A DNA stretch of 64,000 nt from Symsagittifera roscoffensis (taxonomy: Eukaryota; Xenacoelomorpha; Acoela; Convolutidae): NCBI RefSeq assembly GCF_963678635.1, contig NC_087068.1, positions 21,853,029 to 21,917,028 on the forward strand, read 5' to 3'. The stretch's first letter is position 1, and the number at the start of each line of letters is the position of its first letter. Shown piece by piece: positions 1 to 10,351 of the stretch. The notes beneath the pieces are model-generated. The model saw only the letters and a list, made by a program, of their open reading frames with translations. It ran no database searches and was not told the origin of the DNA. The position numbers and the translations under genes were made by a program.

Positions 1-346
1 TTGATCCATCTTCGATGGAGATGATGATTTTTTTCTACTGAACAAAAACAATAATAATTCAATAAGTAGTAGTAGCCCTGTTTTTAGGAGTGACCTCGTG
101 GTCTGGGGATACTGAGACCCAGCCATGAGCTCACTATTTCTGCATGTAATTAAGTTAATTTGAGTGTTTTGGCCGAAGCCGAAAGCAGTAACGTTTTTTG
201 TCGACCCGATGTTAGAAAAGACCACCGAAAGTACTGGCTTGGTAGAGACGGTGAAAAGCATATAAAGCTCCGTTTAGACGTTAGCCAGTCGTCTTTGGAC
301 TTAGTTTTATTTTCCGTCGATATGTATCTTCCGGGCGAATGTTACA
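1..346 (+). mobile_element. LTR end, same family as the 21.8-kb element (partial)
   Basis: The stretch is the reverse complement of the start of the LTRs at 40350 and 61222, with only scattered differences. It ends in GTTACA at 346, the conserved terminus, so its transcriptional sense is plus. The other end lies outside the window. It abuts a reading frame for RNase H of an older element at 347, so it is an insertion into that element. Whether it is a solo LTR or the end of a full element cannot be seen. Confidence 0.85.
261..266 (+). promoter_or_regulatory. TATA box in the LTR
   Basis: TATAAA sits 80 bases before the LTR end. The same box is present in the 5' LTR of the large element (minus strand, 61302-61307) and is mutated to TGCAAAG in its 3' LTR. 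Its position implies a short R-U5 region of about 50 bases. Confidence 0.55.
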
Positions 347-355
347 GTGATTACT

Positions 356-766
356 TCAAAGTCTGATCCGTAAAGGTAATTTTTTATAATGTTCTACGGC
401 CCATACAACTCCTAACAGTTTGAGTTTGTTAGTGGAGTATTTTGTCTCATGCAGATTTAAAACCCGTGAAGCAAAAGAAATTGTTTTCCAATCACTCCCG
501 TTGAGTTGTTCAAGGGAAGCCCCCAACCCATTGTGCGAAGCGTCAGTTTTTACTCTAGAATTACGTTTTAAGTCAAAAAGGGTATTTTCTGTGAGGTTAA
601 TGACTTCTTGTTTGATTTTCTCAAATGCTTTCGTATGGTCAGAGTTCCAGTGAAAGATCGATTTTCTATTTAGCAGAGGGCGGAGTGGGCTTCCTAAGGA
701 ATCTAGGTTCGGGACGAATTTGATGTACTTGTCTATAGATCCGACAAGTGATCTTAATTCTTTCAA
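356..766 (-). pseudogene. RT connection and RNase H start (fragment)
   Basis: The translation shows the end of a Ty3/Gypsy reverse transcriptase (LRSLVGSIDKYIKFVPNLDS, then FHWNSDHTKAFEKIKQE) and the beginning of RNase H (VKTDASHNGLGASLEQ, with the first catalytic Asp in KTDAS). A one-base shift after VEHYK puts the remaining RNase H residues in another frame until the LTR junction at 347. It belongs with the palm fragment at 887-1270. Confidence 0.85.
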
Positions 767-886
767 ATTTTTGGGAATAGGTGAGTCCTTTATTGCTTTC
801 GTTTTATCAAATAAAGGGGCGATTCCTGTATTTGAGATTTTAAATACCAGCCATTCAATTTCTTTTTTAAAGAATTTGCATTTTGT

Positions 887-1270
887 CTATTTAACTGCGA
901 AGTTATTTTCGTCTGATGTAGATAAAATTTTTAACACGATATTCTTGTGATCTAAAAAGGTTCCCTTGGAAGCAATTAAAATTTCATCTAAGTAACAATT
1001 GGTAAATGGGATAGAGCCATTGGAGAATGGGATTACTCTTTGAAATTCATTAAGCATATCGCCTAGACCGTAAAAACCAGTTAAATATTGGTATGTACCA
1101 GTAATATCGCCGCCCACAATGCTAAATTTATATTGGTTGCTGGTAAATGTGTCTAATGCGAGTTGATTGTATGCATTTTTTGAATCTAAGTTAGTAAACC
1201 ACACTTCTCCAGCGGAATCACTTGCAATTTGTGCCGCGACATTGTCCACCAATTCGTGAATATTCGGCAT
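887..1270 (-). pseudogene. Reverse transcriptase palm (fragment)
   Basis: Recognisable palm motifs are FTNLDSKNAYNQL (first catalytic Asp), LTGFYGLGDM and CYLDEILIASKG. The last is the YxDD motif with the second Asp changed to Glu, so the enzyme would be inactive. The upstream finger region continues in another frame between 1271 and 1500. The reading frame is short and flanked by stops, as expected of a decayed gag-pol element. Confidence 0.85.
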
Positions 1271-1563
1271 TAGGTATTGGTTCTTGTATATTTTGTTTTT
1301 TGATAAACTTTGAATCCAGAGCCAACTTGATAGATTTGTCTTTTTTTTACAAGTAATAACGATTGGGCTGATAAAACGATCTTGGTCGCAGTTTTCTAAT
1401 TTCTTAATATGTTTTTCGTCTTTTAATCTCTTAAGTTCGGTTTTAATAGAATACAGTAAATAGAATGGACTCGTCTTCTTTTAGTTGGATAGGTTTTAGA
1501 GGTTCGTGAAAATGGGTAATTTTCATCTGGTTTTTTATTTATCCAATCCGAAGGAATATGTTT

Positions 1564-1944
1564 TTATATGTTTTTGATGTTTAAGATTTCACTATCTTTG
1601 TCTGTTGGTGAAATAGAGTTTATGGACCTACACGTCTTGTTTGTCTGGAAAAGTGGAAAATATTTCTGCGAGACTTCTATCCCCACTTTGGGCAGGTTGT
1701 CATTTCCGAGAATGTTTCTCTCATGTCCATTGGTCAAAAAGAAGTGACAGTCGTTGTGTGACCAACCATTAGAGAAGATTGGAAGTATCACCTTTCCAGA
1801 AATATTTATAGCGTTGTCAGTAAACCCACAGTATAATTCCTTGGTTGTTTTGTCCACCGGATAGATTTTCAAGTAAGGGTCTCGGAGTTTCAGTTCGCGT
1901 AACACGTTCTTCTTGACAAAACCAACCGGGCTAGCAGAGTCCAC
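1564..1944 (-). pseudogene. Retroviral-type aspartic protease (fragment)
   Basis: DSASPVGFVKKNVL resembles the active-site loop of Ty3/Gypsy proteases (usually D-S/T-G), here with Ala in place of Gly. RNILGNDNLPKVGIEV matches the C-terminal ILGxD segment. It sits between gag and reverse transcriptase, as in the family. It would mature Gag-Pol in a live element; the altered loop suggests decay. Confidence 0.7.
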
Positions 1945-2243
1945 TTGTATTTTAGAAGTACTTGATTTTCTTTCCCGAGGCCGATGTTTAATAATTTTTT
2001 CAGTTCTTTTCCGTCGTTGTCGAAAATTGTAGTGACATTTAATACAGAATAATCGTCGTTTTCACTTTGTCCAGATTCCGACCATGCGTTTATGACCCCA
2101 CAACACTCTTTATTTACATGGTCTCTATTTACATCCGGGGTATCCGACGGATTAGTATCTGTATTATCTACAATTTGATTATTTACAATGTTTACATTTC
2201 TACGAAGAGATTTACAAAGTCTGGTAAAATGGCCTTTGAATTT

Positions 2244-2660
2244 TTAGGATGTACAAGTAGTATCTTTCGCCAGGCAAACTGCTAGGTGATCTTTTGAAAA
2301 AGTTCCGCCGCACTTCATACAGGTGTTGCTCTTTTCTATATTGAGAGATGGTTCTTTTTTTACAGTAAAATGGTTGTGCGGTTTATGTACAGATGATCCG
2401 TTGGATTTAAAATTGTTTGTAAGTTTGAGGTGGTTTAAAATTTCCTTTTCGTCAATGAGTGCTACGTTCAGAGCTTCTCGTGGAGGAAGAGTTTCAGTTA
2501 AGAGTTTCCGTTGTATGTCATAGTTTTTCATGTTGCTTATGAAAATATCTCTAATCCATTCTTCTTTTCCCGCGGCTATGTCGCATTTTTTAGCCATTTC
2601 TGCCACGGCTCCCCAAAATCGTTCAAGTGACTCTCTGTCCCGTTGTTTTCGATTTACCAA
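2244..2660 (-). pseudogene. Gag C-terminal part with zinc-knuckle-like motif
   Basis: The frame has a helical capsid-like segment (DRESLERFWGAVAEMAKKC, then WIRDIFISNMKNYDIQRKLL) followed by a basic stretch and CMKCGGTFSKDHLAVC, a CCHC-like knuckle with a long central spacer. This is the nucleocapsid region of a Gag protein. It is separated by a shift from the N-terminal fragment at 2839-3174. Confidence 0.7.
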
Positions 2661-2838
2661 TTTGTGCCGTTCGAATGTGACGTTTGTTTTTTTGACAAAA
2701 GCGGTTGCTAGTTAATCCAAAAACTCTTAAATGAATTTTGCAAGATTTTTACCTTTGTGAAATTTTGTCCAAAAGTTCTTTTTCCTTCATTTCCTAAGGC
2801 CAGGTACAAGACTGATCGTAGTTTTTTATCTGATTCCT

Positions 2839-3174
2839 CTAATCGCATTCCATTGAATTTCTTGGTTTCTGTTTTAATGGAAGTCGTAACGTTTCCTCCT
2901 CGTCATAACGTCTCTGTTCTTGAACATTTCTGTCGATTCTCGACTTTCTTTGGTTTTCCGTCTTGCCATCCAACGGATTTTCCAAATTTGGAGGTTGAAG
3001 GTGATGTCTTTCCGAAGGATTTAATAGATTTTCAATATCTATATTTTCTTTAGCGATGATAGCTAAGTGAAAAAGATCGCTCCAGTCTTCCCAGGGAATT
3101 GGGGGATCTACGGTGTGATTTTGCCAAAATGGAGCGATTCCTCTCACGTTAAATTCGTTATTTGACTGCGCCAT
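2839..3174 (-). pseudogene. Gag N-terminal fragment
   Basis: A frame beginning with Met at 3174 has an IPWEDWSDLFHLAIIAKENID segment typical of the start of Gag in K02A2.6-type Ty3/Gypsy elements, then a charged low-complexity tail. It is the first coding piece of the degenerate element. The assignment rests mostly on position and the conserved W-x-x-W-pattern start. Confidence 0.6.
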
Positions 3175-3180
3175 GATAAA

Positions 3181-5199
3181 TTATTAATTTGTTGTAGCTA
3201 AATCTACTTTATACAATTAAAAGAATAAAAGAATAAAAGTGATTTAGTCTTAAGTTAAAACATTAAAAAGTGAAGAGAACATTCTCTCCGTCGGAGAGAA
3301 TGGCAAGTGAAGGTAATACGTGAGTGACCTGTTAACTGATTAAGTTAAAGCAACATTTGCAATATGTGCAAATTAAACTAGACTCACAACAGCCAGCTCT
3401 TAAATTAAGGGTTCAATCGAAACAGAAGATAGCGAAAATGTTCCTTGCACAAGTGTCGTCTTCATACTTCTTGTGTGAATAATATTATGATTTTGGAAAT
3501 TTTTTGTCATTTGCAATTACGTATCGCTCATTTTCCAGTTAAAAATTGCAAATAAAATTTTTTTTATATCAAATCAAAGGCAGCTCTTCTAAACTGGCCG
3601 AGTTTGGAACAAATTTCAACTTTGAATGCTGCAAAACCTGATTTTCTCAAAGTACCATTTTTTATTTTACAAAACAACATTTAAACGATTCAAACATTAA
3701 CTGTAGTTTGGGTTTTTTGCCAGCTTTCTGATGCATCTGTTCCTATTGTAAACTTTATTTCGTATTTGGTACGGGTTGAGAAACTTAACAAAATATTTAC
3801 TGAAAAGACAGTCTTCTGATTTCTAGCTGTGGTTGCACCAATTAATTTTCATTTTTCTCGGCTGGTTACTTGTTTCAAATACAAAGTTTTTCCTTTTCTG
3901 CGGATCATGTTTGCTTCTGGTCTCAAAAGTTTTGCTATGATTTTTACCTTGATATGAATACCAAAACCGATCAAGCTGTTATTCCTGTTTTTTAACATAT
4001 TTGACAATGTTTTTCATCGTGTTTGTTCAGTTTTTCAACATGATTATGATTCCTCTTAACCACTAGGTTTTAAATAGTTTAACAAGCTCCATCAGAGGGA
4101 CGTTTTTTCAGAACCCTTATTGAAATCTGTGTAGAATATGGTGTCACTGCGTTTCAAAGTTTTTGAGTTGCTCTAGCTGTTTACATGATGACCACAAAAA
4201 TTCTATCTATGAAAACTTCAGAAAAAAGCTCAGAAAACAGCTAAAAGAAAAATGAAAAACTTGTTGTTGTTGTTTTGTAAAGAAGAAAATTGGCTGAAAA
4301 TAGCTGAAGAAAAAAAAGAAAAAACCAATTGCTATTGTAATGGAAAACTTCATTCGTGTCACCATATTTATATAATTGAATTTTCCCACATCCTTGGTTT
4401 CTATTTGATTGCTAAAAACAAAATTTCCGCAAACAAAACGCATCAGGACGTTATCAGATTTCATGCGGTAAATAACATCTTTCAAAAAAATATCAATTGA
4501 GAAATTCGAAAATTTTTAGTAAACTGATATAAGCATTTGCTTTAATTGTTGTGTAAAATTTATTGTGCTTACTCGAGGTTGCGTGAACAACTGTTTCATT
4601 TGCTTACGAAGATTGTATTAAAAACTCATCTGCGCGACGCTTGGAATTACTTCTACAACTTTTCATCATAATCCGCTATATAATTTGCAGTTTTGTGATT
4701 GCACCAAGTTTCTGTTGAAGTTATGCTTTGCTATCTATATAAAATTCAAGTTAAAATATTTTTTTTTGTAAAAGTTCTGGTGTGTTGCAAGATAAAAGAG
4801 ACTTCGCCGGCCCTATTGTTCTTTTTTGTCCTTCAGTTTTTGTTTCAGATTTTCTTAAAATTTTTGTGTCCTGTCAGTATCAATTTTTTCACTTTTTGAG
4901 ATTTTTTCTCTTTTGAACTTATTTAGTTGGTTTTGCTCATAATTTTATTCATTTATTAAGTTCAGAATTTTCGACTAAACCTTTAAAATTTACTTGAATA
5001 GGAGTTAATAGATAACATAGAAGCCATTCGGGTCTTTGCTGGATTCTTTTTAACAACATAAAACTTCATGCAGAAGGATCTGAAATTTTGAAACGGATTC
5101 TTGCCACTTTACTGAATCCCTCTTTTTCCGCTCATATCGATTGAGTCGGTTGCGTTTTTTAGGAAAAACAATTTTGCAGCTACTTGGAGCAAATTATTT
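3181..5199. other. AT-rich stretch without recognisable genes
   Basis: No domain or convincing exon is visible. The only distinct structure is a perfect hairpin at 3281-3301 (nine-base arms ATTCTCTCC/GGAGAGAAT around GTC), just upstream of the degenerate gag on its 5' side. Short frames at 4207-4485, 4252-4500 and 4699-4899 are low-complexity and were not accepted as genes. Confidence 0.6.
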
Positions 5200-6240
5200 T
5201 TGCTAGTGTTCTATCCATGCACGAGCGCGAGCACTCCAATTTTAAGAGTTTACTGTGGAAAAGAAGTGTTTAAAAGAGAAGTGTTCTACGAGAAGCATCA
5301 TCTCGGGAACCCGAGTTATTTGTTTCCTTTAATGACAGCACGAACACTTTTGCAAGTCGTGCCAAGTTTGTGCACGAACACTTTGACACAAAAGATGATA
5401 TCCACCCAAGCCTTGCGTTCCTTGAAACTTTTCAGCTTCTTAATCAAAAAAATCTTCTGTTTAAAATGCACACGAATGTATGAACAATCATAGTGTTTCG
5501 ACAATTCTGTCGGGGAGTTTACTGCTCCTTGCGATAAATCCAGGGAGTAAGTTAAGTCTGGTCCTTTACACGCGAAAATGGAGGAAGTGGAGTCCAAAAA
5601 TTTATCAGTTTAGAATGTTTGACTGCCAAGCAAGACTCTCTGCCATCGCCCGAGAACGTTGCAGAGAAGTCAACGCAGAAGTGGAGCAAAGTGTCTCCGA
5701 CTACAAGAGTACTCTGCCGAAATATGATCCTAGACTCAAAAAACCCACAATTGCAAATCTGATTATTTTTTAAACAAATTCTTTTCATCAACTTTTCAGA
5801 AGGATATTTATTAGATGGTCCGTATATCGTGACTTTGGAGTTTCAGAGCAAATTATTTTTAGCATCTACTGGGTTTGATTTTTGCTGTCTAAATTAGCAA
5901 CATTATTTGTGCGAAGAAACAAGTGGTCGTCAAGCCGTCTCGATTTTTGTGCAATCGCAGGTGGCGCTGCTGGAGATCATGCTGATGGAACTCTTAGATC
6001 TATGTATCTCAGACCTATCAGCGGTGTCCTTTGAACTTCAGTTTGATCTTTAGCTGGTTCCCTAACAACTAGACAAAAAAAGTTTTATTTAATGTATATT
6101 AGAGAATTCTCTGCATCATTCTGAACGGCAAGAGGCCTTAGATAACTATTATGAGTTTATGGGGCTTTCTGTTGAAGATACACCAAATGATGATATTGTT
6201 CATCAATATCGAGAATTTGGCCTAATAATACCACTGTGAT
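5200..6240 (+). pseudogene. Coding-like mosaic, unrecognised gene or pseudogene
   Basis: Several adjacent segments have protein-like composition, but in different frames. One (about 5300-5490) reads REPELFVSFNDSTNTFASRA and continues to LLNQKNLLFKMHTN. The next runs into a GTAAGT at 5548. A third begins after an AG at 5613 with MFDCQARLSAIARERC and contains DYKSTLPKYDPRLKK. The last (about 6107-6238) contains LDNYYEFMGLSVED and ends at TGA. The GTAAGT and the AG at 5613 join in frame over a 67-base intron; the other joins lack clear splice sites. I do not recognise the protein. It is either a gene with short or non-canonical introns or a decayed copy. Confidence 0.35.
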
Positions 6241-6374
6241 AAAATGCAGGAAGTGACGACAAACTCCTCGCTTTACATGCGAGCAAAAAGCTGATTTTGC
6301 AGCCCATGAAAGTTTTATGAAAACATCTGAAAAAAAATCTATTGGTTCTTCAAGTTAAAGTTTTCTGGAAACAA

Positions 6375-6392
6375 AGAGGAGAGAAGAGAGGG

Positions 6393-6470
<78 letters not shown>

Positions 6471-6501
6471 AAAGAGAGAGAGAGAGAGAGAAAGAGAGAG
6501 A

Positions 6502-6544
<43 letters not shown>
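6375..6544. repeat. GA/TC microsatellite
   Basis: About 170 bases of nearly pure GA on the plus strand, with a few GAGAAG interruptions. The poly-Ser/Leu frames read from the other strand are artefacts of the repeat. The element next to it at 6685-6780 is a SINE-like unit. Confidence 0.97.
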
Positions 6545-6546
<2 letters not shown>

Positions 6547-6684
6547 ACATTTCAAACAAACCCAAATGTCTGAAAATAGAAAACATTTTGTTCTCGTAAC
6601 AACAGTAAGCGTCGACTATATATTTTTTTGTGGTCAATGATAATAAATTTTTTGGTTAATACTTTTTCACATTCGAATTAGCAA

Positions 6685-6780
6685 AAACTCGGCTACGTGT
6701 AGGATTCGAGTCTGCGACCTACTCAAACCAAGATAATTTGATTCTCACGCACTATCCACTCAGCCACGCAAGCTCAACAA
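6685..6780 (-). mobile_element. tRNA-derived SINE head
   Basis: The minus strand contains a good pol III A box (TGGCTGAGTGG, 6756-6766) and B box (GACTCGAATCC, 6702-6712), 43 bases apart, as in a tRNA of the long-variable-arm type. Acceptor-stem pairing is not convincing, so a SINE head or tRNA pseudogene is more likely than a functional tRNA. Confidence 0.55.
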
Positions 6781-7132
6781 CCGACAAACACTAGTCACGA
6801 ATAAAGCAGCTACATATGCTAATAAATTGCCAATGCCATTCAGCAAAAGTGGCACCAAATACAAATAGACTCAATTTCGCAGTAATAATTTGAAATATAA
6901 CAAACTGAAGGCATAACTAACTTTGCACGTAACACATCGCAAAGCATAAAGCCACATTATGTATAACTTTTGTATTTCAAAAAATTGCTAGATCAATTGA
7001 GTTAGAAAGTTTCTCAAATCGAATTTTCATTAGTGTTATGTTGTTGGAAACAAATCATTTTTTCGGTTCTTTTGATGAATTAAAAATGCATTAACTGTGA
7101 TAACCTAAAACTATTCAAATGACAAAGCACTC

Positions 7133-7187
7133 AAAAAGTTGTAAAGGTGCCCCAAAAGCAAAAAGTTGTAAAGGTGCCCCAAAAGTA
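7133..7187 (+). repeat. Two tandem copies of a 27-base unit
   Basis: The unit AAAAAGTTGTAAAGGTGCCC plus CAAAAG is present twice back to back, almost without change. It lies just before the large duplication. Confidence 0.85.
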
Positions 7188-7274
7188 GCAACATTGTTTG
7201 CTACTTAAGTTGGAAAAAAAGGTCAAACTAATACACTCGCTTGGCCAGTGTAAATAACTTATCAAACATTAATT

Positions 7275-10200
7275 ATACTTTATTATAATTGGGTATTTCT
7301 ACCAGGAATTCTTGTTATGAAATATATTCCAAATCAGTAGATAATGATCAATTTTAATCAACAATCAACTGCTTGCTTACACGTTTCATCTTCGATCTAG
7401 TATCTAAGTTGCTTATACTGATAAAGTAACAAAATGTTAAGCAGTTAAAGCATTTTTCAAATCCATTCAAACATAAGATTTGTTCCATTTTTCTTGATTC
7501 ACTTTTTTCAAGGCTTCTATTTTTTGCCACCATAAATTAGCACATTTTTTTCATTTGACGAGTAGTTTGATGAGTTATTTTTAATCTGCCGCGCGAATTT
7601 TTAAAGTAACATCGCCATCAATATTTTGTGTCGTGGTAAAAGTTTGTGCTCAGATTAACCGAAAGATAACAAAAGCATCTCACGTCTAGAGGTTGCATCT
7701 TAACAGCAAAATTCAATCCATTGTATGTTAATTTTGAGCTGTGATTTGATTTTCGCAATTTGTGTATTCTAATTTTAAAATGGGAACCTGTTCGTTTGAA
7801 TATCAATTTGGAGCAATCAACGTTTCTTGCAGGAAATTTGCATTGAATCATTTTTTTAATTTTTTTTTCTGGTCCAACAAGATCTAAATTGGATCAAGCG
7901 AGGCAAAGGATATTCTATTTTTTCTCAATAAAGACAAGAACTGCCAATATTTGCAATGTCAATGTTTATAAACTTCAGTCAAGGCCGTTTTTTTTCCAAA
8001 TTTTGAAATGTTAAAAAATGAATTGAGCATTATTTGCGGCTTCTGCGTTGAGTAGCATTTTTTGAAAACTTTGCACTTTGCTTACTCTAATTTTAAAATA
8101 GGAACCTGTTCATTAGAATATCAGTTTTCAGCAATCAATTTCTCTTGCAGAAAATTTTTTATTGAACCGATAAATATATTTTTTCTCGTTCAATAAACTC
8201 TAATTGGATCAATCGAAGCTGAGGGTATTTTTTATTTTCTCAATAAAGACAAGAACTGCCAATATTTGCAAATTCAACGTTCATACAATTTGGGTCAAGA
8301 TTGTTTTTTTTCTAATTTTTGAAAAAGTCTAAGTATGAATTGAGCAAACCGACCCAAACTCCCCAATTTAAGGCAAAATTTGACGCATATCAACCAAATT
8401 TGCTCAATTCATAGCAAAACAACTCATGCCTCAAGAAAAAAGAAACAGGGAAAAACACATGATCAACAACAAACAAAGATTGAACTCAATGGGCCGACTA
8501 GACTTGTCATACAATTCTGAATATCGAAAATATGGGGAAATGTAAAACTATTTCTATCGATAGAAAAAAGTATGCATTGTTTTTTGTATAACCAGTTTGA
8601 TTCATAGCAAAGTAAATGAGTTTTATTTTTGAGGTGTGTGTATTATTTCTCTTAAATGCTTTAATACTTTTATTATGAAATTAGTTTCCTTCATCTACGG
8701 AAGCAGACTATAACAAAATTCAAAATTGTCAAATCAAATTTGTCAAATTATACAGTTTTCTTTTAAAAATCGACCAGAAACTTTTTTTGTTCAAATCAAT
8801 TTATGTTGGAAAGATTATTTAAAAAAAAAGATTGCCGAAAATAATGAAAGTTTAGTAAAAAGGTGTAGTTCATGTTTTTCAGGACACGCGGCAAAGATTT
8901 TTTGAGATTTCTTAAATTTGTTTTCCTCGGGCGTTTCTAGAAAAAAAAGTTCGAAAAATGAGTCTTCTATGGATTTTTTAAACCTTGGAGATGAGCAATT
9001 TATTTTTCTTATTGTAATTATCAAGATAACAGTACAATTCAAACAGTTTATAAAAATTTTATAATCATAGCTATACAAAATTCTCTTTGCTTTTTTCAAA
9101 CAACGAAGCAAAGAAGAGGCGAAAAACTCAGCAGAAAAAAAACATAAAAAGAAAAGCTAAAACAATCATTTTCTTTAAAATGCCTACGTATCAAAGCACC
9201 AAATCCCACAGAACTATTTCATCTAGGAGCAGTTATATGTAAGTACAAGTGAGGAAATAAATTTAGATCAATTTGATTACTTTGCAACTAGGACTGAAAA
9301 ATTGATTTCTCTTTTGTGGAACAGATTTTGTGTGTCAAAAAAGTTGAATTTTTGCTTTTTTTCTCGGCATAGTTGATTGAATCATATCTGTGATGGGTCG
9401 AATGAACAAAATTGAGCACAATTTTTTTGAAAGAAAAAGTCGTAAAACGTAAATCCAGAAGAATCACCTACAAATTCACGTCTTCAGACACCCATAAGGA
9501 CTAATGACTGTGCAAATTTTCAGTTTGAGTGTTCACCTAATTGGAGTAACGCTTTTTTTTCAAAACTTGACTTTTATTTTTTTGTGTTTTCTTTATTGGA
9601 AAATTTAATCATAAATCTGAAAACAAAACGCAAAATGATTGACCAGAATTATCAATGCTTTGTTGGGTACGAACAAAGAGTTAATACAAACAAAAAACCG
9701 TTGAATCATCATGTACGTTGCTGAAGAACTCAATACTGCTGCAAGAAAATTGCAATGAAGTTCAAAAACAAGAAAAAAAGAAAATTCCGACATGACATGC
9801 AACCAAAATCTTTTGGCTACGCCTATCAATATTTACGCTTTTCAACTAATCAAATTCGTTTCATCAGAATTTAGAGAAAATCTTTGGATGCTGCATATCC
9901 AGAAATTGTTACTGTTAAAAGAGTAACAAAACAGCTGCTACAATAACCAAAAAAATACATCTACGAGTACCAAACTTTCTAAGGAGGAAAACAAAAAAAC
10001 GTATCAGCGTGTACAAAAATTCAATCGAATTTTATTTCTAAAATCATGAAATCAATGGCAATTTCAAAAAAAGTGCAAAAAGTTGCAAAAAATAGATCAT
10101 TGTCTTAAACTACATTCGAAATCATCAATTTATATCAAGAATATGGTCAATTTAAGGTATTTAGTTTTCACTCAACTTTCCCCTTACTTTACCGTCTCAA

Positions 10201-10351
10201 AGCAAGTTTCTTCACTGCACGTTATGTTGAAAACTTTGAGGCGAGTGTTTTCAATCATCAGTGACACAGTTTTTACTAATTCATTCAATCAAACAATTTT
10301 GAAATCTTCCCCTCAGTATGGAACAAATTTTACCAATAAAACCCAACAGAC
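7275..10351. repeat. 3.08-kb tandem duplication, copy 1
   Basis: This block recurs immediately downstream at 10352-13437 with about 99 percent identity, differing by scattered substitutions and small indels in homopolymers. TACTTT is found at the start of copy 1, at the junction and at the end of copy 2, so the event could have used this six-base microhomology. No gene is evident inside; short frames at 7618, 8815, 9605 and 10083 are AT-rich and not protein-like. Confidence 0.95.
7767..8350 (+). repeat. Diverged internal direct repeat, about 270-bp units
   Basis: Segment 7767-8033 and segment 8090-8350 share a run of matching blocks (AACCTGTTC, then CTCAATAAAGACAAGAACTG, then CCAATATTTGCAA) in the same order, at roughly 75-80 percent identity. 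The pair is older than, and duplicated along with, the 3.08-kb unit (again at about 10844-11427). Confidence 0.75.

Larger units (their letters stand above)
347..3180 (-). mobile_element. Degenerate Ty3/Gypsy retrotransposon, gag-pol remnants
   Basis: On the minus strand, pieces of gag, protease, reverse transcriptase and the beginning of RNase H follow in the canonical order from 3174 down to 347. They lie in different frames with stops between them, so the copy is dead. It is cut in RNase H by the LTR that ends at 346; integrase lies beyond the window or is lost. I see no LTR of its own on the gag side. It is a different lineage from the 21.8-kb element, judged from its zinc knuckle and protease motifs. 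Confidence 0.85.

Noticed and set aside
4207-4500. Opposed frames of 82 and 92 residues
   Set aside because: Phe/Lys-rich low-complexity translations of AT-rich DNA without motifs.
6350-6637. Ser/Leu-rich reading frames on the minus strand
   Set aside because: They translate the GA/TC microsatellite and have no other content.
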